Shown: positions 34,521 to 47,080, numbered from the stretch's first letter. The stretch is 64,000 nucleotides of DNA from JADHLJ01 sp038118725 (GCA_038118725.1 JAYOIK010000015.1:10052-74051), one strand, 5' to 3'. Program-made: numbers and translations. The notes: a model not told the origin generated them from the letters alone.

Positions 34521-35714
34521 ATGGCGGACGCGCAGGCGACCGAACCTGGCCCCAAGGCCGCACCCGCGAAGCCCGATGGCGCGACAGCCGCCCTGATTGT
34601 TTCCGATGGTTCCGTCTTCTGGGGCCGCGGGCTCGGCGCGGCGCGAACCACGGTCGGAGAGGTCTGTTTCAACACTTCGATGACCGGCTATCAGGAGATC
34701 ATGACCGATCCCTCCTATGCCGGTCAGATCATCACCTTCACCTTCCCGCATATCGGTAATGTCGGCGCCAATACCGACGATATCGAGACCGCGACCCCGC
34801 ACTCGCTGGGGCTGGTCCTGCGCGCCGAAATGACGGATCCGTCGAACCATCGCTCGGAGCGCCACTTCGACGACTGGCTGAAATCGGTGAACCTGCCGGG
34901 GATCAGCGGCGTCGACACCAGGCGCCTTACCCGGCGCATCCGCGACGGCGGCGCGCCGAACGGGGTGCTGGTTCACGCGCCGGACGGGGTCTTCGATATC
35001 CCGGCGCTGCAAAAACAAGCCGCCGACTGGCCCGGCCTGGAGGGCATGGATCTGGCGGCCCAGGTCTCCTGCACCCAGAGTTACGCCTGGGACGGCGGAA
35101 TCTGGGCCTTCGGCGATGCCGAGAGCGAGGGTTACGCTCCGGCCCCCGAGGTCAAGCACCGGATCGTCGCCATGGATTTCGGCGCCAAGCGCAACATCCT
35201 GCGTAATCTGGTGGCGCTGGGCTGCGAGGTGACGGTGGTGCCGGCGAGCACCAGCGCCGACGACATCCTCGCCCGCGACCCGGACGGGGTGTTCCTGGCC
35301 AACGGCCCGGGCGACCCGGCGGCGACCGGCGAATACGCGGTGCCGGAGATCAAGAAGTTGGTCGACAGCGGCAAGCCGATCTTCGGCATCTGCCTCGGTC
35401 ACCAGATGCTCTCGCTGGCCCTCGGCGCCAAGACCGAGAAGATGCATATGGGCCACCGGGGCGGCAACCACCCGGTCAAGGACCTGACCACCGGCAAGGT
35501 CGAGATCACCAGCCAGAACCACGGCTTCGTGATTTCGGAAGGAACGCTGCCGGAGGGCGTCGAGATCACCCACCGCTCGCTCTTCGACGGCTCCATCGAG
35601 GGCCTCAGGGTTACCGGCAAGCCGATCTTCAGCGTCCAATATCACCCCGAAGCCTCCCCCGGACCAAAGGACAGCCACTATCTGTTCCAGCGGTTCGTGG
35701 ATTTGATGAAATAG
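34521..35714 (+). CDS. carA: CarA, carbamoyl-phosphate synthase small subunit
   Basis: Glutamine-hydrolysing subunit, 397 residues from ATG at 34521; the open frame upstream is not conserved. The N-terminal CarA domain has TSMTGYQEI and ISGVDTRRLTRRIR. The class I glutaminase domain has the nucleophile Cys291 in GICLGHQ and the His/Glu of VQYHPEAS. It releases ammonia from glutamine for CarB, feeding pyrimidine and arginine synthesis. CarB follows after 15 bp. Confidence 0.96.
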   Translation: MADAQATEPGPKAAPAKPDGATAALIVSDGSVFWGRGLGAARTTVGEVCFNTSMTGYQEIMTDPSYAGQIITFTFPHIGNVGANTDDIETATPHSLGLVLRAEMTDPSNHRSERHFDDWLKSVNLPGISGVDTRRLTRRIRDGGAPNGVLVHAPDGVFDIPALQKQAADWPGLEGMDLAAQVSCTQSYAWDGGIWAFGDAESEGYAPAPEVKHRIVAMDFGAKRNILRNLVALGCEVTVVPASTSADDILARDPDGVFLANGPGDPAATGEYAVPEIKKLVDSGKPIFGICLGHQMLSLALGAKTEKMHMGHRGGNHPVKDLTTGKVEITSQNHGFVISEGTLPEGVEITHRSLFDGSIEGLRVTGKPIFSVQYHPEASPGPKDSHYLFQRFVDLMK

Positions 35715-35729
35715 GGGCGCCCTCCCCCC

Positions 35730-38984
<3,255 letters not shown>

Positions 38985-39079
38985 CCTCCGGCGATGGGAC
39001 CGGAGTGGGCGAGCATCGGTAAGGCCGGGGCTCGTCAAAGTCAGGGTATTCGGCATTTAGTAGGTTTGGGTCTTTTATC

Positions 39080-39553
39080 ATGGAGAAGGTTCCGATCAGG
39101 CGAGAAGGCCTGGAGCGGCTGCAGGATGAGCTGAAACAGCTGAAATCCGTCGAGAGGCCGGCGATTATCCGCGCGATCGCGGAAGCGCGAGAGCACGGGG
39201 ATCTTTCCGAGAACGCCGAGTATCACGCCGCCCGTGACCGCCAGAGCTTCATCGAGGGCCGAGTGGCCGAGCTCGAGGATGTGATCAGCCGCGCCGAGGT
39301 AATCGATTCATCGAAGATCGCCGGCGACACCGTGACCTTCGGCACGACCATCAAGGTCGCCGACGAGGACACGGACGAGGAATCCACCTACACGATCGTG
39401 GGTCCCTACGAGGCCGACATCTCGCAGGGGTTGATTTCCACCTCCTCGCCCATTGCCCGGGCGCTGATCGGCAAGCGCGTCGGCGACAGCGCCGAGGTCA
39501 CCACGCCACGCGGCACCAAGGGCTATGAAATCCTGACAATATCGGTCTCCTAG
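39080..39553 (+). CDS. greA: GreA, transcript cleavage factor
   Basis: 157 residues, normal length. The N-terminal coiled coil carries the acidic tip in the region HGDLSENAEYHAARD, which reaches into the RNA polymerase channel to stimulate cleavage of backtracked RNA. The C-terminal FKBP-like domain ends with TPRGTKGYEILTI. It follows carB on the same strand, an order often seen in alphaproteobacteria. Confidence 0.95.
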   Translation: MEKVPIRREGLERLQDELKQLKSVERPAIIRAIAEAREHGDLSENAEYHAARDRQSFIEGRVAELEDVISRAEVIDSSKIAGDTVTFGTTIKVADEDTDEESTYTIVGPYEADISQGLISTSSPIARALIGKRVGDSAEVTTPRGTKGYEILTISVS

Positions 39554-39730
39554 ACCGTTTCTGGCCTTTACGGAAGCACCGGTTCGCACCGCGCATCCCT
39601 CACTCCATCCCGCATTCCTGGACGCCTGCCCTCGCGGAACCGAGGGTGATGAGTAGCCTGTGACCCAGGATGCATCCCGTCGTGGAATTTCAACCTCACA
39701 CCGGTCGACGGGTTTTCGGATCGTCGGCTA

Positions 39731-39790
39731 GAGCAGATCCGGGTTGAGTGGAATCATTTCCAATGATTCCACGAACCGGTGAATCTGCTC
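39731..39790. repeat. Composite palindrome A (60 bp) after greA
   Basis: Outer arms GAGCAGAT (39731-39738) and ATCTGCTC (39783-39790), further pairing GGTT/AACC, and an inner 11-bp palindrome (39748-39758 with 39762-39772, GTGGAATCATT) around TCC. It forms a nearly continuous long stem. It may be a shared transcription stop between convergent greA and the glycosyltransferase gene, or part of a dispersed repeat. Confidence 0.7.
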
Positions 39791-39804
39791 GATCTGTTTG
39801 AAGT

Positions 39805-39867
39805 TACAGCGGATTCACTTAATCTCGCGTGGACAAAATTGTCCACACTCAATCAAGATCCGCTGTA
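39805..39867. repeat. Composite palindrome B (63 bp) overlapping the glycosyltransferase stop
   Basis: Outer arms TACAGCGGAT (39805-39814) and ATCCGCTGTA (39858-39867), inner 8-bp palindrome GTGGACAA...TTGTCCAC around 39829-39846. It is built like palindrome A but with different arms, 14 bp away. The stop codon of the glycosyltransferase (39853-39855) lies inside it. Confidence 0.65.
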
Positions 39868-40965
39868 GCCGAGAACGCGCAGCGCGGACTGGGCTTTCTC
39901 GGCCGCGTGATCCCACGTCCAGTTCTCGGCGATATGCGCGGCGGCTCGCGCCCCGATGGCGCGCGCCTCCTCGCGGTTCTCATGAATTCGCCGCATGAGA
40001 CGGCGGAGCTCATCGAAATCCGGCTCCGACCACATCCCGAAATCCCCATCCGCCATCATCGCCGGCATCCAGGGACAGGACGCCGGCTCCCAGGACAAGG
40101 GATAGCCCGTGTCAGCGGTCATGTAGTCCGCGGGACCACTATAATGGGTTGCGATAACCGGAAGACCACAGGCCATCGCCTCGGAGATCGGCAGGCCCCA
40201 AGGGTCCGAGCGGGTCGGAAAAACACCGGCGTCGGCGGCGGCGAATATTCCAGCCATCCTCTCATTGCCGATCCCGTCGCCAAGAAACGTGAGCTGATCG
40301 AGGCAAGACAGGTCCATGGCCCTCAGTTCCGACGCGATATCGATGTCCGGACGCATGGGATTGGCGCAGCTAAGGATCAGTCGCGCGTCTGGATCTCCGG
40401 CGAACTCGGCGTCAAAGGCCCGCAACAGCTCCCTGGTACCCTTGCGGTGTTGCCATCGTCCGACATGGATGAACTTGAACCCCTCCAGATCGGCGATCGC
40501 GGGCTCGGGCGGAACCTTCGGGTGGAACACGGACACGTCCATGCCCAGGGGCACGACATCGATCTCGTCGGCCGAGAAACCGTTTTGGATCAGCATGTCC
40601 TTGGCTTGATGGCACGGTACCCAGTACCGGTCGGCCGCGCGCAGGGGCTCCAGCCAACTATCGGGAAGCTTGGTGGTTTCCCAGATGACATAGGCAATCT
40701 TAAGGCCGGGCATTTTCGCGAGGTGAAAGGTCTGGTCGCCCCAGGAGAAGAGAATATTGGCGAGATCGCCTGTCCCGCGGTGCCCGGCGACCTCCGGCGC
40801 CACCCGGGCCCAATCGCCGTGCTTGCGTGGCAATCGCGTCCGATAGACCGGCATACGACGTGCCAAGGCGTCGGCGAAGTTGCGCGTGAGGACGTTGTAA
40901 CCCTCCGAGCCTTCGAACCAACCGAGGATATGCGCGGCGGATATCGTCATCACCGGTCCAATCAT
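39853..40965 (-). CDS. GT4-family glycosyltransferase
   Basis: 370 residues with the GT-B fold pattern: HILGWFEGSEGYN at the start for acceptor binding, FIHVGRWQHRKG in the linker, and the donor-site E-x7-E region within DPWGLPISEAMACGLPVIA. It would transfer a sugar from a nucleotide donor to a polysaccharide or lipid acceptor. No other polysaccharide genes are adjacent, so its pathway is unclear. It is convergent with greA and ends inside a palindrome. Confidence 0.85.
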   Translation of the reverse strand: MIGPVMTISAAHILGWFEGSEGYNVLTRNFADALARRMPVYRTRLPRKHGDWARVAPEVAGHRGTGDLANILFSWGDQTFHLAKMPGLKIAYVIWETTKLPDSWLEPLRAADRYWVPCHQAKDMLIQNGFSADEIDVVPLGMDVSVFHPKVPPEPAIADLEGFKFIHVGRWQHRKGTRELLRAFDAEFAGDPDARLILSCANPMRPDIDIASELRAMDLSCLDQLTFLGDGIGNERMAGIFAAADAGVFPTRSDPWGLPISEAMACGLPVIATHYSGPADYMTADTGYPLSWEPASCPWMPAMMADGDFGMWSEPDFDELRRLMRRIHENREEARAIGARAAAHIAENWTWDHAAEKAQSALRVLGYSGS

Positions 40966-41125
40966 TGATCGCGGGCGGGAAACTGCGACGCCGGCGCACC
41001 GGGGTCAAGCCGCATCGACCTACCCGCGGCGGCGCGCGATTAAGCCTCTACCGGCTGTGTTCCGATCCCTCCGATCTGTTAGGCTTCACCAGGATATAGC
41101 CGAATCCCAACCAGTGGACGCAAAC

Positions 41126-42496
41126 ATGACTAAGACGATCTCCAATCAACCCGCCGCCGTCACCAGCCTGCGCGATTGGCTGGATAGAATGCGCGCCAAC
41201 GGTCGTCTCGCCACCGCAAAGCCCGGTATTCCGCTTACCTTCACCCTGGCCGCGCTCGCGAAACGCCTGGATGGTGACAAAGCGGTTCTGTTTCCCGAGC
41301 CCGATGGGCATCCGATTTCGGTAATCTCCGGCATCGTGTCGCGCCGGGAATGGATCGCCGAGGCAATGGGGTCCGATGAAGACGGGCTGTTGGATCGGTT
41401 TCGCGACGCGGTTCTCAACCCTCTTCCCTGGGAGGAAGTCGATGACGCGCCGGTCCAGGAGGTTGTGCACCGCGACGCCGTTGATCTTACCTCGGCGCTT
41501 CCCATACCGACCCATAACGAACACGATAACGGCGCCTATATCACCGCCGGTCTTGTCATCGCCCGCAATCCCGAAACCGGCGATCAAAACGTCTCCATCA
41601 ACCGCCTTCAGGTCAGTGGTCCGGACAAGCTGGGTATATTGATTCTACCCCGCGACCTGCATCGCTTTTACGACGCGGCGGAAAACAAGGGAGAAGCCTT
41701 GCCGGTCGCCATCGTGATTGGTGTCGACCCGATGACCCTGCTCGCCAGCCAAGCGATATTGCCGATCAATCATGACGAGCTCATGGTCGCGGGTGCCTTG
41801 ATGGGCCAACCGCTGGATGTCGTCAAATGCGTGACCAATGACGTGCGGGTCCCGGCCCAGGCCGAGATCGTCATTGAAGGTCGTCTGTTGCCCGAACTGC
41901 GCGAGATCGAAGGACCGTTCGGCGAGTTTCCGCAGTATTACGGTCCCGCGGGCAAGCGCCAGGTCGTCGCGGTCGACGCAATCACCCATCGCGGCAAACC
42001 GCTGTTTCACACCATTGTCCCGGCGGCGATGGAGCATTTGCTGCTGGGCGCGATCCCTCGAGAAGCCTCGTTGATCGCCTTTCTGCAACGCAGCTTTCCG
42101 AGCGTGCTCGACGTTCACCTCTCGCGTGGCGGGGTGTGTCGCTATCACCTTGCCGTGAAGATCGACAAAAGGTGGGAGGGCGAGCCGAAGAACATCATCA
42201 TGGGTGCTTTCGCCGGTCATGCCGATATCAAACAGGTCACCGTCGTGGACCATGATGTCGACGTGCATGATCCAACGGCGGTCGAGTGGGCCGTGGCGAC
42301 GCGCTTCCAAGCGGCGAGCGACTTGGTGGTCGTGCCCCGCGCCCAAGGCTCGCGTTTGGATCCATCCGCGGATAACGGCTTGGTCGACAAGATGGGGCTG
42401 GACGCCACCAAGCCGCTCGCCGGCGATCCCTTCCACTATACGGTCGTTCATGTGCCCGGAGAGGACGACCCGAGCCTGGAGGAAAATTGGCTTTAA
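41126..42496 (+). CDS. UbiD-family decarboxylase
   Basis: 456 residues from ATG at 41126; a longer frame starts upstream but adds no conserved residues. The prenylated-FMN site residues appear in VSINRLQVSG (Arg) and EGPFGEFPQYYG (Glu). The family non-oxidatively decarboxylates aromatic and unsaturated acids. Ubiquinone synthesis is one role, aromatic acid breakdown another; the housekeeping UbiD is usually longer (about 500), so this is more likely a catabolic paralogue. No UbiX (prenyltransferase) is in the window. It is followed by a cupin gene on the same strand (93-bp gap). Confidence 0.87.
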   Translation: MTKTISNQPAAVTSLRDWLDRMRANGRLATAKPGIPLTFTLAALAKRLDGDKAVLFPEPDGHPISVISGIVSRREWIAEAMGSDEDGLLDRFRDAVLNPLPWEEVDDAPVQEVVHRDAVDLTSALPIPTHNEHDNGAYITAGLVIARNPETGDQNVSINRLQVSGPDKLGILILPRDLHRFYDAAENKGEALPVAIVIGVDPMTLLASQAILPINHDELMVAGALMGQPLDVVKCVTNDVRVPAQAEIVIEGRLLPELREIEGPFGEFPQYYGPAGKRQVVAVDAITHRGKPLFHTIVPAAMEHLLLGAIPREASLIAFLQRSFPSVLDVHLSRGGVCRYHLAVKIDKRWEGEPKNIIMGAFAGHADIKQVTVVDHDVDVHDPTAVEWAVATRFQAASDLVVVPRAQGSRLDPSADNGLVDKMGLDATKPLAGDPFHYTVVHVPGEDDPSLEENWL

Positions 42497-42589
42497 TAGT
42501 CGTAAATTCGGAATAATACGGTCAATATTATTTCCATATGGGAATGATTATGCTACATCTTCGAAAATGAAATATTGGAGAGTCGCGCC

Positions 42590-43156
42590 GTGAACCCGAT
42601 ACTGGAGCACTTTCGCAAGTCCTGCGCCTCGATCATCAGCGAACACGCCGCCCCTTGCGATATCGTCCGCGCTCTTGCGCCGACAATGGGGGATCTGGCC
42701 GGACGGGCGGGTGACTTTCTGGAACCCTGTCATCGCCGGAGTGAGGCGGAGGGGTATACGCGCAATCTGATCTTCGGATCGGAGGAAGAAGGCCTGTCGC
42801 TCTACGCGATTGTTTGGCGTCCGGGACAATGGACCCCAATCCACGACCATGGAACCTGGGGCGTGGTCGGCGTGGTCGAGGGGTTGCTGGAGGAGCAGGC
42901 CTACGTGCCGGCCAACGATACCGGTGATGCCGGCGAGGGTGCTCGGATAGACCTCTCACCCGGTGGATTGGTGTTGCTACCGCCCGGCGCGGTCGCCACA
43001 TTCGTGCCGAACCCCGATCACATTCACCAGACCGGCGTCGCCGATGATCGCCCCGCGACCCTGAGCCTGCATCTTTATGGCCGCATGCTGAATGACTTCC
43101 ACATCTACGACCGCGAAGCCGGGACGAAGAAGCTGATCAAGGCGGAACATTCCTGA
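42590..43156 (+). CDS. Cysteine-dioxygenase-like cupin
   Basis: 188 residues from the GTG at 42590; the TTGGAGAG 15 bases upstream is the ribosome site, so the TTG there is not the start. The metal motif is PIHDHGTWGVVGVVEG (HxH, then Glu), with a third His in PDHIHQTG. It fits thiol dioxygenases or related cupins using iron and O2. It lies behind the UbiD-like gene in an AT-rich gap and may be co-expressed with it. It is more distant from the cupin at 24717-25283 than the shared fold would suggest. Confidence 0.82.
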   Translation: MNPILEHFRKSCASIISEHAAPCDIVRALAPTMGDLAGRAGDFLEPCHRRSEAEGYTRNLIFGSEEEGLSLYAIVWRPGQWTPIHDHGTWGVVGVVEGLLEEQAYVPANDTGDAGEGARIDLSPGGLVLLPPGAVATFVPNPDHIHQTGVADDRPATLSLHLYGRMLNDFHIYDREAGTKKLIKAEHS

Positions 43157-43171
43157 GCCCTGAGCGGCGTT

Positions 43172-44410
43172 CTAGTCATAGCTACGGGCATCCTCGATAA
43201 CCACCCCGTCATTGGCCAATGACCCGGGCCGTACCAAGGCGACCTCGCCGCGCAGCTTGGTCACGGATTGAATGGATTCCTTGAGCGCGTCGACCAGTCC
43301 CTCGCCGTCGCCGTCGCTTTCCGCGTGAAGGGTCATCACATCGTTGCCAGTCCGGCCGGTAACGACAAGGCGCGCCTTGGCAACCTCGGGATGGCGTTTG
43401 ACCACCTCGGCGATCTGGCCCGGATGCACGAACATGCCCTTGACCTTGGTCGTCTGGTCGGCGCGTCCCATCCAGCCCTTGATCCTCGCATTCGTGCGAC
43501 CGCAAGGGCTCGCACCGTCCATGATCGCCGACATGTCCCCGGTACCGAACCGGATCAACGGATAGGAGCGATTGAAAGTCGTCACCACGACTTCGCCGAC
43601 TTCCCCGTCCGGCACGGGGTCGCCGGTGCCCGGGCGCACGATTTCGACAATGACACCTTCGTCGATGATCATGCCTTCCTTGGCTTCGGATTCATAAGCG
43701 ATGAGACCGAGATCGGCGGTCCCGTAGCACTGCAACACATCGCAACCAAGCGCGGCGATCTCGACTCTCAGGCTCGGCGGCAAGGCCTCGCCACCGACCA
43801 GCCCCTTGGTCAGGCTGGAGGCATCGATGCCCATCTCCCCCGCCTTCTCCAGCAAGATCTTCAGAAAGCTCGGCGTACCGGCATAGCCGTTCGGACGCAA
43901 ATGGCCGATGGCTTGCACCTGGATCTCAGTATTGCCGACCCCGCCTGGAAATACCGCGCATCCGAGGGTCCGGCACGCTGAATCAACAAACATACCGGCT
44001 GGTGTGAGATGATAGGCGAAGGTGTTGTGAATGATGTCACCGGCCCTGAAACCGGCCGCATGGGCCGAGCGGGCGAAACGCCAGGGATCCGCCTCGCGCC
44101 CCTCGCCCTCGAAAATCGGGCCGGGCGACATGTAGATATGCGCCATCTCTCCAGGAGCCACCGCCCCCATCCCCCCCAAAGGCGGATTTTCGGCCTGAAG
44201 GGCAACCAGATCGGATTTACGCACCACCGGCAGGCTCGCCAGCGCCTCGCGCGAGGTAATGCTCGCCGGATCAACATCCGCCAGCGATTTTCCGAAGGCG
44301 GGAGACGCGGCTTTCGCGTGAGCGATCTGTTCCGCCAATGCCGCACCCTGCTCCCTTGCCCTATGGTCCGTGCTTCGAATTTCCAGATCGTCGTAGTAGT
44401 CGCCCACCAT
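43172..44410 (-). CDS. AMP-dependent acyl/aryl-CoA ligase, PaaK-like, without usual P-loop
   Basis: 412 residues from ATG at 44410 (ribosome site GGAGG). It aligns with the phenylacetate-CoA ligase group: VLQCYGTADLGLIAYE, ending VKGMFVHPGQIAEVVKRHPE, and a C-terminal lid domain. Where normal members have the ATP-binding TSGTTGKP, it has SPGPIFEGEG, so adenylation may work differently or with another substrate. It probably activates a carboxylic acid to its CoA ester. It converges with the cupin gene, and is downstream of a terminator after the TRAP protein gene, so it has its own promoter. Confidence 0.8.
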   Translation of the reverse strand: MVGDYYDDLEIRSTDHRAREQGAALAEQIAHAKAASPAFGKSLADVDPASITSREALASLPVVRKSDLVALQAENPPLGGMGAVAPGEMAHIYMSPGPIFEGEGREADPWRFARSAHAAGFRAGDIIHNTFAYHLTPAGMFVDSACRTLGCAVFPGGVGNTEIQVQAIGHLRPNGYAGTPSFLKILLEKAGEMGIDASSLTKGLVGGEALPPSLRVEIAALGCDVLQCYGTADLGLIAYESEAKEGMIIDEGVIVEIVRPGTGDPVPDGEVGEVVVTTFNRSYPLIRFGTGDMSAIMDGASPCGRTNARIKGWMGRADQTTKVKGMFVHPGQIAEVVKRHPEVAKARLVVTGRTGNDVMTLHAESDGDGEGLVDALKESIQSVTKLRGEVALVRPGSLANDGVVIEDARSYD

Positions 44411-44510
44411 GTGCACTTTCCTCCGCCTCGGGAATGCTCGCATCCAAAAGTTAGCATGCGTCGCCGGACGATGGAGTTCAACATTCCCTTGCGATCCAAA
44501 AGCCGGGCAC

Positions 44511-44540
44511 GAAAAAGCCGGGACCCAAAGGACCCGGCTT
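44511..44540 (-). terminator. Rho-independent terminator after the TRAP binding protein gene
   Basis: On the minus strand AAGCCGGG, 10-nt loop, CCCGGCTT running straight into TTTTTC. An 8-bp stem with a T-run, 50 bp after the dctP-like stop. Confidence 0.8.
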
Positions 44541-44589
44541 CCCCGCAACCCGGCGCCGCTAGGCGATGGGTCAAACCCTGTCGGACATA

Positions 44590-45666
44590 TTAGTCCAGAT
44601 AGGTCGCCTTAAGAGCCTGGGCATCGCCCCAGATCTTGAAGCCGTTACGGAAGGCGAAGTAGCTATCCGCGAACTCCTTGAACAGAGCGTCCTTGGCCGA
44701 TTCCTCGGCGACGACCTCGAGCCAGGCCTTCTCGAAGACGGCCAGCTGGTCATCCTTCCAACGATGGATGGTCACGCCATGCTTTTCCCGCATGGTCTTC
44801 ATCGCGCCGAACTGCTCGGAGTCAGCCTTGGCGTGGGTGTAGATGACCTGAGTGTAGGTCGCGCTGCGGATCATCTCTTGATAGGCCGCCGGAAGCGCGT
44901 CGTACTTGGTCTTGTTCATCAGGAACTCGGAAACCGAGGACTGCTGATGCCAACCCGGGAAGTAGTTGTTCTTGGCGATCTGGTAGAAGCCGTACTTGAT
45001 GTCGTTGGTCGGCATCGAGTACTCGGTTGCGTCGATGACGCCACGCTCCAGGGCCGGATAGATGTCAGCGCCGGCGAGCAGCTGGGTGGACACGCCGATC
45101 TTGGTCATCACCTTGGCGCCCAGGCCGAAGAAACGCATCTTCATGCCCTTCAGCTCGGAGAGATCCTTGATCGGCTCCTTGAACCAACCGGAGGTTTCGG
45201 CGCCGTGCGAGAAGGCGTCGAAGGCCTTGAGGTCATGCGTGGCGTAGACACGGTCGCGAATGTCGTTGCCGCCACCAAACCACTTCCAGGACACGAACTC
45301 GGTCAGGGCCGGGCCGAACGGTACCGTGGTCATGAAAGACAGACCGGGATACCGACCGGCATGGTAGCCAGGCGTGGTCCAGGCGGACTCGATCGAGCCC
45401 TTGGAGGCCGCGTCAAAGGTCTCGAGCGCCGGAACCAGCGCGCCCGGATCGAAGAACTTGATGTCGAACTTGCCGCCGGACATCGTATTGACGCTTTCGA
45501 CGAAGCGCACACCGGATTCACCGGCGTTCGGCACCTGGGTACCCCAAGCGCTTTGCATCTTCCACTTAACTTTCTTTTGCGCCATCGCGTCGCCCGCGAC
45601 GGCGAAAGCCACGGCGCCGACAAACGTGCCGACCGCCAGGGTTTTCAGAACGGTTATTGATTTCAT
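44590..45666 (-). CDS. TRAP transporter solute-binding protein (DctP family), orphan
   Basis: 358 residues from ATG at 45666 (ribosome site GGGAGG). A signal peptide ends after GDAMA. The body has KVKWKMQSAW, GMKMRFFGLGAKVMTKIGVSTQLLAG and the ECxx-type ligand region ALERGVIDATEYSMPTND, as in TakP-like binding proteins for 2-oxo or hydroxy acids. It would deliver a carboxylate to a DctQM permease, but no such genes are adjacent, so it depends on a permease elsewhere. It is downstream of the kynureninase gene by 124 bp on the same strand. Confidence 0.88.
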   Translation of the reverse strand: MKSITVLKTLAVGTFVGAVAFAVAGDAMAQKKVKWKMQSAWGTQVPNAGESGVRFVESVNTMSGGKFDIKFFDPGALVPALETFDAASKGSIESAWTTPGYHAGRYPGLSFMTTVPFGPALTEFVSWKWFGGGNDIRDRVYATHDLKAFDAFSHGAETSGWFKEPIKDLSELKGMKMRFFGLGAKVMTKIGVSTQLLAGADIYPALERGVIDATEYSMPTNDIKYGFYQIAKNNYFPGWHQQSSVSEFLMNKTKYDALPAAYQEMIRSATYTQVIYTHAKADSEQFGAMKTMREKHGVTIHRWKDDQLAVFEKAWLEVVAEESAKDALFKEFADSYFAFRNGFKIWGDAQALKATYLD

Positions 45667-45790
45667 GGTAATCCTCCCATCCACGCTTGCACGCGACGAC
45701 GACCGCCGCGCGGGGCATGAAAGTGGGAAGCTTAACCAAAGATCCGGCCGGATACAAATCCACAATTTTCGGGCTCGGCCCGCGGCGCGA

Positions 45791-47041
45791 TTAAGTTACC
45801 GCGGCCCTGATCTTGAAGGCCGGGCTGTCCCACTCACCGTTCTCCATCACGTCTTGTAGATGCATGACCGCGTCGAACACGTCTCGATAACCAAGATAGA
45901 GCGGCGTGAAGCCGAAGCGCATGATATCCGGGTCGCGAAAATCCCCGATCACGCCACGCTTTATAAGCGCTTGAACGATGGCATAGCCCTCGGGATGCGC
46001 GAAGGAGACCTGACTGCCCCGGATCAAAGGCTCCACCAAGCCCGCCTCGCGGGGGGTCACCAAGGTGAAACCTTGGTCCGCGCACCGCTCCTCCACCAGG
46101 GCGATAAAGAGATCGCAGAGCGCGTTTGACTTCACCCGGAGCTGATCCAGATCGACCTCGTCGAATACATCCAATGCCGCCTCGAGGGCCACCAGCCCCA
46201 TGACCCCCGGGGACGAGCAGACCTGGCGGCGAATGCCCTCGGCCGGCCGAAACTGGATATCGAAATCAAAAGGCGCCGCGTGCCCGAGCCAACCTGTAAG
46301 GGGCTGTTCCGCCTCGGCTTGATGGCGCTCGGCGACGAATAGGAAAGCCGGTCCACCCGGTCCGGCGTTCAGGTACTTATAGCTGCAGCCAACCGCGAAA
46401 TCGGCATTGGCGGCGTCCAAATCGACGCGAAACGCGCCGGCGGAATGGGCGAGATCCCACAGCGTCAAGGCGCCCGATTCATGCGCGGCCTTCGTGATCC
46501 GCGCCATGTCCAGCACCCGTCCGGTTTTGAAATTCGTTTGGGTCAGCATCACCACGGCGACGTCCTCGTTGATCGCGGCCGCTATCTCGTCTTCAGCCAC
46601 CAAGCGAAGTTCATGACCTTGTCCGAGCCAATCGCTCAGGCCCTGGGCCATGTAGAGATCGGTCGGAAAGTTTTCGCGATTCGAGAGGATCACCTTGCGC
46701 TCGGACCGCAGTCTTAGCGCCGAGGCAAGGAGCTTGAACAGATTGATGGAAGTGGTATCGACGACCGCGACCTCGCCCGGCCCGGCGCCGATCAACCGGG
46801 CGACGCGATCACCAAGGGCCAAGGGCTTTTCCATCCACCCGTCGGCGAGCCAGCCGGTTATCAGGTTCTGGCCCCATTCCCGTTCAATCATCCGGGCGAC
46901 CCGCGCCGGCACCGCCTTGGGCGCCGGGCCGAGCGAGTTACCATCAAGATAGATCACACCCTCGGGCAAGATGAACCGGTTCCGCGTCGCCGCCATTGGG
47001 TCTTCGCGATCCATCGCGGCGCAGTCCGTGCGACTGATCAT
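45791..47041 (-). CDS. kynU: KynU, kynureninase
   Basis: PLP enzyme of 416 residues from ATG at 47041 (GGGAG upstream). PLP-lysine is Lys222 in GCSYKYLNAGPGG; the family marks IYLDGNSLGP near the N-terminus and WDLAHSAGAF with the PLP-binding Asp are present. It splits kynurenine or 3-hydroxykynurenine into anthranilate or 3-hydroxyanthranilate plus alanine. Tryptophan 2,3-dioxygenase and kynurenine formamidase are not in the window. PhzF-family gene upstream (39-bp gap) and TRAP protein downstream form one strand block. Confidence 0.92.
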   Translation of the reverse strand: MISRTDCAAMDREDPMAATRNRFILPEGVIYLDGNSLGPAPKAVPARVARMIEREWGQNLITGWLADGWMEKPLALGDRVARLIGAGPGEVAVVDTTSINLFKLLASALRLRSERKVILSNRENFPTDLYMAQGLSDWLGQGHELRLVAEDEIAAAINEDVAVVMLTQTNFKTGRVLDMARITKAAHESGALTLWDLAHSAGAFRVDLDAANADFAVGCSYKYLNAGPGGPAFLFVAERHQAEAEQPLTGWLGHAAPFDFDIQFRPAEGIRRQVCSSPGVMGLVALEAALDVFDEVDLDQLRVKSNALCDLFIALVEERCADQGFTLVTPREAGLVEPLIRGSQVSFAHPEGYAIVQALIKRGVIGDFRDPDIMRFGFTPLYLGYRDVFDAVMHLQDVMENGEWDSPAFKIRAAVT

Positions 47042-47080
47042 TTGGTTACTCCCTGCTTTCAACGACGGCGGCCACGTCGC

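Noticed and set aside
34296..35678. 460-codon open frame on the minus strand
   Set aside because: It is antisense to carA, with no recognisable domain; high-GC genes commonly give such frames.
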